Positions 38,942 to 48,797 are shown, counted from the first letter of the stretch. The stretch is 64,000 bases of DNA from an uncultured Chlorobiaceae bacterium (GCA_903836465.1 CAILRB010000014.1:30527-94526); one strand, 5' to 3'. Made by a program: numbers and translations. The notes: generated by a model from the letters alone, not told the origin.

Positions 38942-40519
38942 TCAATGCTTGAAATGACGCATCCCGGTAAAGACCATGGCAAGGTTGTTGGCATCGGCGG
39001 CTTCAATGACATCATTGTCCCTGATAGAACCTCCCGGCTGAATGACTGCTGTGACTCCAGCCTCAGCCGCTGCAAGCAAGCCGTCAGCAAAGGGGAAAAA
39101 CGCATCTGAGGCCACAACTGATCCTTTCAGGTCAAGCCCGACTTCTGAGGCCTTCCAGCGCGCAATTTTTGAGGAGTCAACGCGCGACATCTGACCAGCA
39201 CCAACACCGTAAGTCTGGCGGTTTTTAACATAGAGAATGGTGTTCGATTTGATATGCTTGCAGATCTTCCAGGCAAACATCAGGTCGGCAATCTCCTCCT
39301 GGGTCGGCTGCCGTTTGGTGACAACGGTGAGATCCTCTTTTGCAACAATTTTGCTGTCGCGCTCCTGAACAAGCATTCCAAATGGTGTGGACTTGAACTC
39401 CCAGCCGCCTTTGGAGAGGGCACTGGTCTGGAGCACAAGCCTGCGATCTTTTTTCTTCATCAACATCGCAAGTACACCATCCTCAAAGGCCGGAGCAATG
39501 AGAATTTCGGTAAAGATTTCATTGACCGCCTTTGCTGCTTCCATATCAAGAGGACGGTTAAAGGCGATAATACCCCCAAAAGGAGCCTGGGTATCGGTTG
39601 AAAATGCCCTGCGGTAGGCTTCAGCAAGCGTGGCTGCCTGCGCGACGCCGCAAGGGTTGGTGTGTTTGACAATGACGACCGTCGGCTCCTCACCACGGAA
39701 CTCCTCAATCAGGGTGACGGCTGCGGCAATGTCGAGCATATTGTTGTAGGAGAGCTCCTTGCCATGCAGCTTTTCAAAAAAGTCGCTGAACGAGCGTGTT
39801 CCATTTTCATCGTTAAGGCGATAGAGCCCTGCGCTTTGATGCGGATTCTCACCGTAACGCATATCAAGCTCACGTTCAAGGCTGACCGTCATCCTGGTTG
39901 CCGCCTCAGACTGCGCGCCTCCGACGGCTCCAGCCAGATAAGAGGCAATGGCACGTTCATAACGGGAGGTGAGTTCAAACACCTTCAAAGCAAGAGAGAG
40001 ACGGGTCGTCCGTTTGGTGGTACCGTTATTCTCCCGCATCTCCTGAAGCACCAGCGCATAATCGGCACTATCGGTGACCACCGTTACCGACTCGTTATTC
40101 TTGGCCGCGCTCCGCAGCATCGAAGGGCCTCCGATATCAATATTCTCTATGGCATCCTCAAACGTCACATCCGGTTTGGCAACGGTTGCCTCGAAGGGAT
40201 AAAGGTTCACCACAACCAGATCAATAAAGCTGATACCATTGTCCGTCGCCTGCTTCACATGATCGGCATTCTCCCGAACGGCAAGCAGTCCGCCATGAAT
40301 TTTCGGATGAAGGGTTTTGACCCTTCCATCCATGATTTCCGGAAATCCGGTAATGGTTGAGATGGAGGCTGCGCTGACACCTGCGTCCTGAAGCGACTTC
40401 AGGGTACCGCCTGTTGAAAAAATCTCAACACCGAGGAGAGAGAGTTCCCGGCAAAAATCTACAATACCGGTTTTATCAGATACAGAGACCAGCGCCCGCT
40501 TGATGACAGGATCAGACAT
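38942..40519 (-). CDS. purH: Bifunctional AICAR transformylase/IMP cyclohydrolase
   Basis: At 525 residues this is full-length PurH. The N-terminal MGS-like IMP cyclohydrolase domain has [19 protein letters not shown] and [20 protein letters not shown]. The transformylase domain carries the catalytic [13 protein letters not shown] and later [15 protein letters not shown]. It performs the last two steps to IMP. purN and purF, other steps of the pathway, are also in the window. A partial second copy of residues about 45-96 lies 3 kb upstream. Confidence 0.97.
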   Translation of the reverse strand: MSDPVIKRALVSVSDKTGIVDFCRELSLLGVEIFSTGGTLKSLQDAGVSAASISTITGFPEIMDGRVKTLHPKIHGGLLAVRENADHVKQATDNGISFIDLVVVNLYPFEATVAKPDVTFEDAIENIDIGGPSMLRSAAKNNESVTVVTDSADYALVLQEMRENNGTTKRTTRLSLALKVFELTSRYERAIASYLAGAVGGAQSEAATRMTVSLERELDMRYGENPHQSAGLYRLNDENGTRSFSDFFEKLHGKELSYNNMLDIAAAVTLIEEFRGEEPTVVIVKHTNPCGVAQAATLAEAYRRAFSTDTQAPFGGIIAFNRPLDMEAAKAVNEIFTEILIAPAFEDGVLAMLMKKKDRRLVLQTSALSKGGWEFKSTPFGMLVQERDSKIVAKEDLTVVTKRQPTQEEIADLMFAWKICKHIKSNTILYVKNRQTYGVGAGQMSRVDSSKIARWKASEVGLDLKGSVVASDAFFPFADGLLAAAEAGVTAVIQPGGSIRDNDVIEAADANNLAMVFTGMRHFKH

Positions 40520-40693
40520 TATGCAGAAAGTTTATTTATGGTTGTGTGGCTGTGCATGAAGGCAAAAGGTAAGAAATAATAATCAATTCTTTGAGACGCT
40601 CCAAAACAATAGAATACCTATGGACAACCAAATGAATGACAATCCTTAAATCGTGTTACCTCTCCCAAATCCTTCTGCTGAAGACACCGTTTA

Positions 40694-40810
40694 TTACTTC
40701 ATCAATATCGGTTTACCTTTTGCATCATAAGCAGTCACCTTGCGTGCCGCATCAATCACCATCCGGGAACCATCTTTTCGAATCCATTCCATTTCCCGAG
40801 TCACATGCAT
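40694..40810 (-). CDS. 38-codon frame resembling a PAS-domain end (remnant or small protein)
   Basis: The frame MHVTREMEWIRKDG... runs 38 codons to TAA. RKDGSRMVIDAARKV then TAYDAKGKPI looks like the last strands of a PAS sensor domain (charged RKDGS turn, then DxxGKPI). The start ATG overlaps the stop of the tiny upstream frame (TGATG). It may be a fragment of a lost sensor gene or a genuine small protein; nothing settles it. Confidence 0.3.
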   Translation of the reverse strand: MHVTREMEWIRKDGSRMVIDAARKVTAYDAKGKPILMK

Positions 40811-40878
40811 CACCAGATTAAGAACCACCATCCGAAAGCGGCTGGTCCAAAACAGATTTTAATGATGCTGAAGTGCAT
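40810..40878 (-). CDS. 22-codon frame with a strong ribosome-binding site
   Basis: AAGGAGGAATTAT lies directly before an ATG at 40878, an unusually good Shine-Dalgarno for this window. The frame encodes a short hydrophobic peptide (MHFSIIKICFGPAAFGWWFL and two more residues) and ends by overlapping the ATG of the next frame (TGATG). It may be a leader peptide, a small membrane protein or the start of a lost gene. Confidence 0.3.
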   Translation of the reverse strand: MHFSIIKICFGPAAFGWWFLIW

Positions 40879-41091
40879 ATAATTCCTCCTTATTCGGTAA
40901 TATTTTCAGGAATAGGGTATTATCAAATCATCATCGCATTTCAATGTTTCTTCTGCTGCACCAGCAAGGCATTAACCGATATATTTTGCCTGCTTTTTAA
41001 AGAACTGGATTCATCTGTTGCTGCCATAGCTTTGTTTTTGCAGACTTTTTTGTCGTATCTATCCAAAGCTGAATCACCTCATCTTAATAAT

Positions 41092-43119
41092 TTATGCGTT
41101 AACGAGCGCGTAAACCTTTGCCTCCCACGGAAAAACAGGTTCGAGTCCCACCCGATCAGACGCAACATCGCGTTCTTGAGTAATCTCCCGCCACTTTTTT
41201 CCATCTGGTGTCTCGGGCCAGTTTGCCACCCGATACTCTGCATTTTCGCCAAGCGCATTCTCGGTAATAAAGTCGGAGAAATTCGCGACGACAACCACCT
41301 GATCATCACTTCCCGACTGACCACGCCGCCAACAGATCACGCGTTTGTCATTATTGAAATCAACATGGATGAACTCGGTATCGTTCACTGCCAAAGCCTC
41401 ATAGCTCGTGCGGAATTTCACCAAACGGGCAACATAGTCGAAGATGCGCCGGCGGAAAGGCTGGTTTAAGCGCTCAAAATTAACAGCATCACGCTGTTTT
41501 GGTGGATGACTGACGCTGAGATCATGCTGATCAGCAAACTCGTCTCCGGCGAAAATCATCGGAATACCAACAGCGGTCAGCAGGCAAACGAACGCAAGCT
41601 TTATACGCTCTTCAGTGGAGGAAATGCCGTTATTTAGCAGAAAGTTGAAAAGCCGTTCGTTTCCAATGCCCTCCACATCGTGCGAACCTAAATAGTTCAC
41701 GGCTTCTGCTCCATCACGAAAGCCAAGATTGCGACAATCAATCATCTTGCGTACTGTCCACTCAAAGCTTGGTTCTTTTTCGCTGTTCTGACCAAGAATC
41801 GCTGAACGTAACAACCGCTTGAATTCTTCGTTCCACAATCCGTCAAGTCTTTTTTGAGTAAAGAGTTCCAAGGGTACCGACAGCTCTTCTCCTACAACAA
41901 TAAATCGATCGGCAGCCCCGCTTCCAGCTTCCCAGGTTTGTCGTGCCAGTTCTTTGAATTCCTGCACAAAATCCCAGTTCGCGACGTTGTTGACGCTATC
42001 CATGCGGATACCATCCACAGCGAAGTCGGCCATCCAACGGAGTAAATAGGCTTTCATAAATTGCCGCGCCGGGCAGAACAATCCTGTCTTTCCACTTACC
42101 GGATCATAACTCTCTATAGCGTATCCATAACGCCAGAGTTTGCCGCCAAAATCCGTGCGTCGACCTTGTCCGCCAGACTGGTTTGCATCAGGATCATTCG
42201 GGTGCGCACCTGCATCAAGATGAAAATCAGGGAAATTAACATTTTCCATTGAAGCACGAGTGCCAAAGGCCATCACGACGTCGATGATGAAGCGAATACC
42301 CCGTTCGTGGCAGAGATTGACGAGATTGACAAGGTCAGTATTTGATGTAGGTGAAGAATGACCCTCCGGAAAACCCAGGTCGTGATCCGGAGCAAAGTAG
42401 TTGCTTGTAGCATAACCCCATTCACGGTTTACGAAACTGTCAGCGAGAGGAAGCAATTCGAGAGCGTTGACGCCAAGTTCTTCGAGATGGCTTCGTCCAG
42501 TCTGCAGGGCTTTGATACCAGCAAAGTTTGCACCTTCGGCGCTCTCATCCACGAGCGCGATAACATCACGGAATGTGCCTACACCAACTTCAGGATCGTT
42601 TTGGATATTCGTCCGAGCCCATGAGGTGGGGAGCTCGTAAATGACCATTCGGTTGTTCGGCGCCGCCCTGTTCGCCGCGATAGCCTTTGCTGGTATAAAT
42701 GTTTCACCTCCGGGATCGCAAGGCACAAGACGACCGTTTTGAAATTTTACGACCGCCGCAGGATCCTGATCATCCACAATGTGCGGTGCTGGCAATTGCT
42801 GAGCCAGCAACCGCCAATCCACCGTAAAGGCCGTAGGATCAGTACAGTAAATCCGACTCCCGTCACGAGTCGGGCTACTGTCAGATACTTCAAACCAATA
42901 ATGATAGACTTGTCCGTTACGGAGTTTGCATTTTGATGCATCAATGCTCCACAGATCAGGATGAGCTGCTTGTTGCTTGAGTTTGAATTTCTTGACCTTT
43001 GCCAAGCTTGCGGGGTTGCCTGGCTCAAACTGTCCAATCACCACCTTCGGTACTGAAGTGATTTGATTCGGACGCCACAGAACGAATGCTGACTTCTTGA
43101 GTTCGAAGAGATTAGTCAT
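41092..43119 (-). CDS. GH13 amylase/branching-enzyme-like glycosidase
   Basis: This 675-residue protein has an N-terminal carbohydrate-module-like region (about 1-150, with VYHYWFEVSD). A GH13 barrel follows: NALELLPLADSF, the region GIRFIIDVVMAFG, nucleophile Asp in DGIRMDSVNNV (about 371), acid/base Glu in FIVVGEEL (about 409) and third acid in YLGSHDVEG (about 475). A beta domain closes it. There is no signal peptide. The layout resembles glycogen-debranching, branching or pullulanase-like enzymes. It lies in a region of gene debris and an orphan membrane protein and may be acquired. Confidence 0.85.
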   Translation of the reverse strand: MTNLFELKKSAFVLWRPNQITSVPKVVIGQFEPGNPASLAKVKKFKLKQQAAHPDLWSIDASKCKLRNGQVYHYWFEVSDSSPTRDGSRIYCTDPTAFTVDWRLLAQQLPAPHIVDDQDPAAVVKFQNGRLVPCDPGGETFIPAKAIAANRAAPNNRMVIYELPTSWARTNIQNDPEVGVGTFRDVIALVDESAEGANFAGIKALQTGRSHLEELGVNALELLPLADSFVNREWGYATSNYFAPDHDLGFPEGHSSPTSNTDLVNLVNLCHERGIRFIIDVVMAFGTRASMENVNFPDFHLDAGAHPNDPDANQSGGQGRRTDFGGKLWRYGYAIESYDPVSGKTGLFCPARQFMKAYLLRWMADFAVDGIRMDSVNNVANWDFVQEFKELARQTWEAGSGAADRFIVVGEELSVPLELFTQKRLDGLWNEEFKRLLRSAILGQNSEKEPSFEWTVRKMIDCRNLGFRDGAEAVNYLGSHDVEGIGNERLFNFLLNNGISSTEERIKLAFVCLLTAVGIPMIFAGDEFADQHDLSVSHPPKQRDAVNFERLNQPFRRRIFDYVARLVKFRTSYEALAVNDTEFIHVDFNNDKRVICWRRGQSGSDDQVVVVANFSDFITENALGENAEYRVANWPETPDGKKWREITQERDVASDRVGLEPVFPWEAKVYALVNA

Positions 43120-43393
43120 AAATAATTACCTCGGTTAATCTGTTTCAATAAATCTTGGTAAGCGCAACAAACCTGGCTCAATGACATTTGATCAAGACCT
43201 TTGAAGGAGCACATTCATCCTGTAAAGTCAGATTAGGGCTTACTCAACTATTAATATCTTGTTATAAAGTAAGATATAGTCAATAAAGTGCAAGGAATAT
43301 GCTATAAAACAATCAAATACTTTGCACCATTCGCGTCGCCTTTTGTATTACTGTTATGAACAAGACGTTTTCTTGTATCCAGTTGGATCAGAA
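43120..43393. other. Non-coding stretch upstream of the GH13 gene
   Basis: AT-rich sequence with no credible gene. It probably carries the GH13 promoter near 43140-43320, where several TATA-like segments occur. No repeat or RNA gene was recognised. Confidence 0.5.
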
Positions 43394-43573
43394 TTACCCT
43401 TTACATTCTACTCTAATAATGCCATTTTTCGTTGCCAGCTTAACATGGTCGACATCCTCCCTTAATGCAAGAAGTGCTCTATGTATTTTAGGGTTTGGTG
43501 TTTTAAGCCGACCGTCCATGATTTCCAGAAACCCGGTGATGGTTGAAATTGAGGCTGCACTCGCACCTGCATT
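43394..43573 (-). pseudogene. Fragment of a second purH copy
   Basis: The minus strand encodes about 53 residues that align without gaps to PurH residues 45-97. The core [16 protein letters not shown] is shared, then KIH and [12 protein letters not shown] sequence. By my count 39 of 53 residues are identical. It then diverges into RVECKG and a stop at 43394. The homology starts exactly where the neighbouring membrane protein gene ends. Codon differences are many, so the copy is old or came from a related genome. It lacks both PurH active sites and is not functional. Confidence 0.85.
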
Positions 43574-44108
43574 ATTTTTTTACCGCCCTGGCAATAAATC
43601 CACCGATACCCATACATAAAAAGTTTTGCACCAGTGCAACGGCAAGACTTGCCAGTGAAAGCGGTATTTGCAGAATAATAGAGTTAATGATCAAGGTCGT
43701 AATGGCGACACCAAGAGCCACAACAACCAGATACTTCCATATCATGGACTTTTCGACTGATAGAGCCGACCAGAAAAAACCTGCAATGAGCACAATCGTC
43801 CCAATAAAGAGCGCCATCAAAATAAGCGTTTCCGGACCTGCTCCCGTTGCACCCACAATGATACCCACAAGAAAACCAACAATATTGAGCAGAAACTGCA
43901 GGATACCGATATGCTTTATGGCTGAGCCGTAGTTGATTGCTCCAGCGACTGGCTTTGTCACCGGACTTGTTGCCGTTGCTATTGGCGTTGGCGAAGCTAT
44001 TGCCTTGGCATCTTCATGGCCATGGCTGGTTTCCATTCGCTTTGCAACCAAAGTGAACACACCAGCAATAACTGCAGATAATACTGAACTTAAAAGTGCA
44101 TCGGACAT
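43572..44108 (-). CDS. Orphan membrane protein
   Basis: This 178-residue protein starts with one hydrophobic segment ([18 protein letters not shown]) and has a Thr/Pro/Ala-rich linker (about 38-55). About four transmembrane helices follow ([76 protein letters not shown]), ending in AVKK. I do not recognise it. The single N-terminal helix and linker followed by a four-helix block suggest an anchored regulator or transporter accessory. Its stop coincides with the start of the purH fragment, so its 3' end may have been created or trimmed by a rearrangement. Confidence 0.65.
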   Translation of the reverse strand: MSDALLSSVLSAVIAGVFTLVAKRMETSHGHEDAKAIASPTPIATATSPVTKPVAGAINYGSAIKHIGILQFLLNIVGFLVGIIVGATGAGPETLILMALFIGTIVLIAGFFWSALSVEKSMIWKYLVVVALGVAITTLIINSIILQIPLSLASLAVALVQNFLCMGIGGFIARAVKK

Positions 44109-44463
44109 TTAAACTCTCCTTCGCCGTAATGGCAGCGATATATTAATTGGACATCAGTCCGCTCACTATTGATAAGAACACATCAGCTTTTTCTTTGATA
44201 CACAATCTTGCGACTCGCGGTCAGATTCTTCTTATGCAATTGCAGCGTCAAGATTTGGCACATTGTCCATGCTTGCTATTAATAAAAATTATCAGAAGAA
44301 TAAACCTTAAGGAAAAGGTACGGATAATTCCACAAAAAATAAGACCGACGTGGAACGAGACAGAATAAACGAGAAAACACCCGAAGAGAAATTCCCGAAA
44401 AACAGAAAAGCTTGGAAATGAATCGAAGTTATAATACAATCAGAAAATAAGACCATTACCAAT
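44109..44463. other. 355-base non-coding interval
   Basis: Between the orphan membrane gene and purN no convincing gene, RNA or repeat was found. A roughly 60-codon hydrophobic minus-strand frame at 44248-44439 lacks a ribosome site and family features. The segment must hold the divergent promoters. Confidence 0.5.
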
Positions 44464-45066
44464 ATGATGACCCGAAAAACCCGCATCGCCGTTTTCTGCT
44501 CCGGCAACGGCAGCAATTTCAAGGCGCTTTTTGAGGCGATCAGGAACAAACAACTCCCTGCGGAAATTGTCCTCTGCATTTCGAACCGAAGCCAGTGTGG
44601 AGCCATGGAATTTGCGCAGCAGAACGGCATATCAACGCTTCATATCACCGAGAAACAGTTTGCCTCTTTTGATGAGTTTGCCGAAACCATGGTTGAACGG
44701 CTCAAAGAGCATCAGATCGATATCATTCTTCTGGCGGGCTATATGCGCAAGGTACCGGATGCTGTTGTGGCTGCATTTCCTGACAGAATGCTCAACATCC
44801 ATCCTGCTCTTCTGCCGAAATTCGGTGGTGAGGGTATGTATGGGATTCATGTTCATACTGCTGTGCTTGAGGCGGGTGAAACTGAAACGGGAGCGACGGT
44901 GCATTTTGTCAATGAGGAATACGACAAGGGAGAGATTCTGCTTCAGCGAACCGTACCCGTCTTGCCGGATGATACACCGGAGACTCTTGCTGCAAGGGTG
45001 CTGGAATGCGAACACAGGCTTTATCCTGATGCCCTTGAGAAGCTGCTGGCCTTACGGAGATCATGA
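44464..45066 (+). CDS. purN: Phosphoribosylglycinamide formyltransferase
   Basis: This 200-residue protein is a normal PurN. It has the GAR-binding CSGNGSNFKAL near the N-terminus, the folate-site NIHPALLPKFGG with catalytic Asn/His, and GATVHFVNEEYDKGEI carrying the Asp. It transfers formyl from 10-formyl-THF to GAR. Overlap of four bases (ATGA) with queE shows co-translation. Confidence 0.95.
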   Translation: MMTRKTRIAVFCSGNGSNFKALFEAIRNKQLPAEIVLCISNRSQCGAMEFAQQNGISTLHITEKQFASFDEFAETMVERLKEHQIDIILLAGYMRKVPDAVVAAFPDRMLNIHPALLPKFGGEGMYGIHVHTAVLEAGETETGATVHFVNEEYDKGEILLQRTVPVLPDDTPETLAARVLECEHRLYPDALEKLLALRRS

Positions 45067-45734
45067 GCGCCAGCACTCTCAAGATCAGTGAAATTTTTCA
45101 CTCCATTCAGGGAGAGGGTTCCTTTGCTGGCTGGCCCTGCGCTTTTATACGGCTTGCAGGGTGCGGCCATGGCTGCGTCGGGTGCGACACCGGTTACGCT
45201 GAAAATGAGGCCGTCGAACGGGAGATAGAAGAGATTATTCAGAGAGCGCTCACCTTTCAGGCACCCTTTATTGAAATCACCGGTGGGGAACCTCTGCTTC
45301 AGCCAGCAGTTTACCCGCTGATGAAGCTGCTCTGTGATCTTGATCAAAAGGTACTGCTTGAAACTGGAGGATTTATCTCTGTCGAAAAGGTAGACAATCG
45401 GGTCCATAAAATCATTGACCTCAAACCGCCATCTTCTGGCGTAGCACAACAGAACAATCCCGATAACATCCGTCTTGCGCTTAAAGCGGAACTTCCCCAT
45501 CGCCACACTTTTGAATTCAAAATCGTCATTGCCGGAAAGGAAGATTATGAGTGGGCAACATCACTGCTGCATGAACATCGACTGACCGAATCGTTCACCG
45601 TCATGATGGGAGTTGCATTCGGCAAACTTGATCCTGCCGAACTTGCCGAATGGATGCTCCGCGACCGCCTCCGGGCAAGACTCCAGCTCCAGCTCCACAA
45701 ATACCTCTGGGATCCCTCAAGAAGAGGCGTATAG
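45063..45734 (+). CDS. queE: 7-carboxy-7-deazaguanine synthase
   Basis: This 223-residue radical-SAM protein has its CxxxCxxC cluster motif in C34-GHG-C38-VG-C41 and opens with ISEIFHSIQGEGSFAG, the QueE start. EITGGEPLLQP is the SAM-binding GGEP. It forms the deazaguanine core of queuosine and related bases. Coupled to purN by ATGA. Confidence 0.92.
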   Translation: MSASTLKISEIFHSIQGEGSFAGWPCAFIRLAGCGHGCVGCDTGYAENEAVEREIEEIIQRALTFQAPFIEITGGEPLLQPAVYPLMKLLCDLDQKVLLETGGFISVEKVDNRVHKIIDLKPPSSGVAQQNNPDNIRLALKAELPHRHTFEFKIVIAGKEDYEWATSLLHEHRLTESFTVMMGVAFGKLDPAELAEWMLRDRLRARLQLQLHKYLWDPSRRGV

Positions 45735-45805
45735 TTTGGCTTTGCCCCCTCTACTCCTTACCTTTCCCCTGTCTCTTTACTTTTTTGTTCATTATCTCGT
45801 GTCCA

Positions 45806-46810
45806 TTGTCAACACACAACTGTCAACTCTCAATCGTCGTTCCGCTCTTCAATGAACGGGAATCGCTTCCTGAGCTGCTTGAGCAACTCTCTGCCGCCAT
45901 GTGCGAAAAGGAGTTGCACGCTCTCTTTCAGGAGCCGTTTGAGTACGAAATTATCATGGTTGACGATGGCTCCACCGATGACTCGTCTACCCTGATCAGC
46001 AGCATGATTCCGTCAAGGCCAAAGCTTCGCCTCATCTCCTTTCAGAGAAACTTCGGAAAAACCGCAGCGCTCTCTGCGGGATTCACGGCCGCCACCGGTG
46101 ACTACATTTGCACCATCGACGCTGACCTGCAGGATGACCCCTTTGCCATAAAGGAGATGATCAAAAAGCTGCAGGAAGGGTATGATCTGGTCAGCGGATG
46201 GAAGCAGCAGCGCAAGGATCCGATCTCCAAAACCATTCCGTCAAAATTGTTCAATGGGGTGACTCGTCTTTTTACCGGCATCACTCTTCACGATTTTAAC
46301 TGCGGCCTGAAGGTGTACCGGAAAGAGGTAACCCGACGACTTGAATTGAATGGAGATATGCACCGCTATATTCCGGTACTCGCCCAGTGGATGGGGTTCA
46401 GGATTGCCGAACTTCCGGTTACACACCATCCAAGAAAATTCGGCAGCACCAAATATGGTTCATCAAGGTTTTTTTCAGGGCTTTTTGATTTTCTTTCGGT
46501 GCTCTTCATCACGCGCTATCTTCGCCGCCCGATGCACTTTTTTGGCATGGCTGGCCTTACAAGCTTTCTCTTCGGCTTTCTTATCAGCCTCTATGTCAGC
46601 CTCGATAAAATTCTGCTTCATAAACCGGTGAGCAACCGCCCGATTCTTTTTCTCGGCATCCTGCTGCTTATACTTGGCGTACAGCTTTTTTCGACCGGCC
46701 TGCTTGGCGAAATGCTTTCAACATCATCATCCAGAGGGAGCGCTTTTACCATTCGAAAAACGCTGAATCTCACCGCTGAACAGGCAAAAAATTTCAAAAC
46801 AACCGATTAA
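45806..46810 (+). CDS. Family 2 glycosyltransferase (DPM1/GtrB-like)
   Basis: The conserved protein begins about [13 protein letters not shown]. No in-frame ATG is close; the best start is the TTG at 45806 (334 residues). The next in-frame ATG upstream (45650) lies well inside queE. The GT-A domain shows VDDGSTDDS and DADLQDDP (DxD region) and [11 protein letters not shown]. Two C-terminal transmembrane helices follow ([36 protein letters not shown]). Such enzymes load undecaprenyl phosphate with a sugar for envelope modification. The short gap after queE suggests the same transcript. Confidence 0.85.
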   Translation: MSTHNCQLSIVVPLFNERESLPELLEQLSAAMCEKELHALFQEPFEYEIIMVDDGSTDDSSTLISSMIPSRPKLRLISFQRNFGKTAALSAGFTAATGDYICTIDADLQDDPFAIKEMIKKLQEGYDLVSGWKQQRKDPISKTIPSKLFNGVTRLFTGITLHDFNCGLKVYRKEVTRRLELNGDMHRYIPVLAQWMGFRIAELPVTHHPRKFGSTKYGSSRFFSGLFDFLSVLFITRYLRRPMHFFGMAGLTSFLFGFLISLYVSLDKILLHKPVSNRPILFLGILLLILGVQLFSTGLLGEMLSTSSSRGSAFTIRKTLNLTAEQAKNFKTTD

Positions 46811-46823
46811 TTTTATTTTTTTT

Positions 46824-47666
46824 ATGAAACGGGTTGGTGCACATGTCAGTACTGGGGGAGGTGTCGAGAATGCTCCACTTCATGCCGCAGCCATCGGGGC
46901 AAAAGCATTTGCTCTCTTCACCAAAAATCAGCGTCAGTGGAGAGCACCAAAACTCTCAACCTCCTCAGTTGACGCCTTCAAAAAAAATTGCAGTGACGGC
47001 GGCTTCAAGCCTGAACACATTCTGCCGCACGACAGCTATCTCATTAACCTCGGCAGTCCCGACCCCGACAAGCTCCAGCGTGCGCGAGAGGCTTTTATCG
47101 AAGAGATGCAGCGCGTCGAAGAGCTTGGATTGCTCATGCTGAACTTTCATCCCGGAAGCCATCTGAAGGAGATTGATGAGACTCAATGCCTGAAGCTTAT
47201 TGCTGAGTCAATCAATATGGCGCTTGATGCAACAAAAGGGGTGACTGCCGTCATTGAAAACACAGCGGGTCAGGGGACCAATCTTGGCCACCGGTTTGAA
47301 CAACTCGCCTCGCTGGTCGATCAGGTTGCCGATAAAACAAGGGTGGGGGTATGCCTCGACACCTGCCACCTCTTCGCCAGCGGTTACGACTTGCAGACCA
47401 CTGAAGCCGCAGAGTTCACCTTCAGTGAGTTTGACCGTATTGTCGGACTCAAATACCTGCGGGGAATGCACCTCAACGATGCAATGCAAGCTCTGGGCAG
47501 CCGGGTTGACCGCCATGCAGGCATCGGGAAAGGAACAATCGGGATGGAGGTCTTCTCCTGCATCATGAATACCCCGGCTTTTGAAGAGATTCCGCTGATC
47601 CTTGAAACTCCTGACTCCGATGCCTGGAGTTCAGAGATCAGCCTCCTCTACGCTCTTGAACAATAA
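46824..47666 (+). CDS. nfo: Endonuclease IV
   Basis: This 280-residue TIM-barrel AP endonuclease has the metal-binding signatures [37 protein letters not shown] and MHLNDA. The C-terminal IGKG/ETP segment is also complete. It cleaves DNA at abasic sites. It follows the glycosyltransferase by 13 bases and converges on ftsX with no visible terminator between. Confidence 0.95.
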   Translation: MKRVGAHVSTGGGVENAPLHAAAIGAKAFALFTKNQRQWRAPKLSTSSVDAFKKNCSDGGFKPEHILPHDSYLINLGSPDPDKLQRAREAFIEEMQRVEELGLLMLNFHPGSHLKEIDETQCLKLIAESINMALDATKGVTAVIENTAGQGTNLGHRFEQLASLVDQVADKTRVGVCLDTCHLFASGYDLQTTEAAEFTFSEFDRIVGLKYLRGMHLNDAMQALGSRVDRHAGIGKGTIGMEVFSCIMNTPAFEEIPLILETPDSDAWSSEISLLYALEQ

Positions 47667-47672
47667 AATCGG

Positions 47673-48554
47673 CTATCGTTTTGAAACAACCCTGAGATAT
47701 TTGCTCACGGACAAGGCACTGCCAAAAATACCCAGCAGAAGACCCAGGACAACAATTGACGGGTAAATCATAAGCGCAGAAGGCTGCATTACCTTATACA
47801 CTTCCGGTTCATACATGAAGAGCAGTTGATCGAACAGCAGATAAACAGCCCCTGCAGCGAGCAGGCCGGAAAGCAGCCCCTGAAGCGCCCCTTCGATAAT
47901 ATAGGGCGCACCTATAAACCAGCCCGTTGCTCCAACCAGACGCATGGTTCTGATCTTTTCCTGCCTTGAGTACATGGCAAGGCGTATGGTATAGCCTATC
48001 AGAACAACGGTGCCCGCTGAAATCAACACACCAATACCACCCGTCAATATGGTAAACAACCTTGCATTCTGCTCAATCTGACCGAGAAATGCCTGATTAT
48101 AGCGTATATCAACGTCTGGAATAATGTCATGTATTTTCGGAACAATCCGGGCCATGCTTTCAGCGTGAGCATAGTCAGGAAGAAACTTCAGCTTTATAGA
48201 CCTCGGAAGAGGGTTGGAACCGAGAATAGTGACAATATTCTCGCCAAAATCGTGTGCAAAAATCCGTGCGGCAGCATCCTTCGAAACGTATGTGGCGTCC
48301 TGCACTCCTTGAAGCATCTTGATCTGCCGTACCGCATCCATCGCCTGAGATTCAGCGACCGATTCACCGAGAAAAACCTCAAGTTCTACCCTGCTCCGAA
48401 GCTCCTGGATGACATCAAAAAAACTCAGAGAAACGGTACTGAAAAGGCCAAGCAGCACAAGAGCAAAAAAACTTATCGTAACGGTAATGGCTGCCGGTAA
48501 TTTCGCCCTTCCAATACTCGAAAATCCTTCCTTGACGACAAACAAAAGTGACAT
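47673..48554 (-). CDS. ftsX: Cell division protein FtsX
   Basis: This 293-residue protein has four transmembrane helices: one near the N-terminus (TVTISFFALVLLGLFSTV) and three in the C-terminal half. A periplasmic loop of about 120 residues between helix 1 and 2 carries VELEVFLGES. The cytoplasmic loop has RLAMYSRQEKIRTMRLVGAT, the FtsX signature. With FtsE it activates septal peptidoglycan hydrolases. FtsE is not adjacent; the only ABC ATPase of that type here is at 1.2 kb. Confidence 0.9.
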   Translation of the reverse strand: MSLLFVVKEGFSSIGRAKLPAAITVTISFFALVLLGLFSTVSLSFFDVIQELRSRVELEVFLGESVAESQAMDAVRQIKMLQGVQDATYVSKDAAARIFAHDFGENIVTILGSNPLPRSIKLKFLPDYAHAESMARIVPKIHDIIPDVDIRYNQAFLGQIEQNARLFTILTGGIGVLISAGTVVLIGYTIRLAMYSRQEKIRTMRLVGATGWFIGAPYIIEGALQGLLSGLLAAGAVYLLFDQLLFMYEPEVYKVMQPSALMIYPSIVVLGLLLGIFGSALSVSKYLRVVSKR

Positions 48555-48651
48555 AACAGCTTATTTAGCATTAATAACAGGTTCCAGTCAAAAGAATCAA
48601 TAAAACAAGTTGCAAAAACAAGTTTTTTTTCTTTTAATTAGAACAACATAA

Positions 48652-48724
48652 GGGGCTATAGCTCAGTTGGTAGAGCATTTGCATGGCATGCAAAGGGTCA
48701 GGAGTTCGAGTCTCCTTAGCTCCA
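48652..48724 (+). tRNA. tRNA-Ala (GGC)
   Basis: Complete cloverleaf with acceptor GGGGCTA/TAGCTCC containing the G3:U70 pair that identifies alanine tRNA. The D-arm is GCTC..GAGC, the anticodon loop ATGGCAT gives GGC, and the T-arm has AGTTCGAGT. Discriminator A; CCA not encoded. Confidence 0.97.
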
Positions 48725-48734
48725 CAAAAAGAAC

Positions 48735-48766
48735 AAAAAAGCGCAGTCACTGACTGGGCTTTTTTT
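48735..48766 (+). terminator. Terminator after tRNA-Ala
   Basis: AAAAAAGC, a mismatch, then CAGTC pair with GACTG, a mismatch and GCTTTTTT around a three-base loop. The T-run completes an intrinsic terminator 11 bases after the tRNA. Confidence 0.65.
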
Positions 48767-48797
48767 GTTTCGGGCTCTCCATATCGGCACACACTCT

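Larger units (their letters stand above)
40520..41091. other. 572-base non-coding stretch with gene debris
   Basis: No full gene is seen between purH and the GH13 gene. The stretch contains two tiny coupled minus-strand frames (listed separately) and degenerate sequence such as MAATDESSSLKS-like coding without a usable frame. It looks like decayed DNA plus the purH promoter near 40520-40620. Confidence 0.6.

Noticed and set aside
39662..40360. 232-codon plus-strand frame
   Set aside because: Antisense to purH, long only because of codon bias in purH.
40873..41469. 198-codon plus-strand frame
   Set aside because: Runs antisense into the GH13 gene and has no coding character.
43356..43619. 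87-codon plus-strand frame
   Set aside because: It is the opposite strand of the purH fragment; the similarity is on the minus strand.
44307..44630. 107-codon minus-strand frame overlapping the purN start
   Set aside because: No ribosome site, overlaps purN, and no family features.
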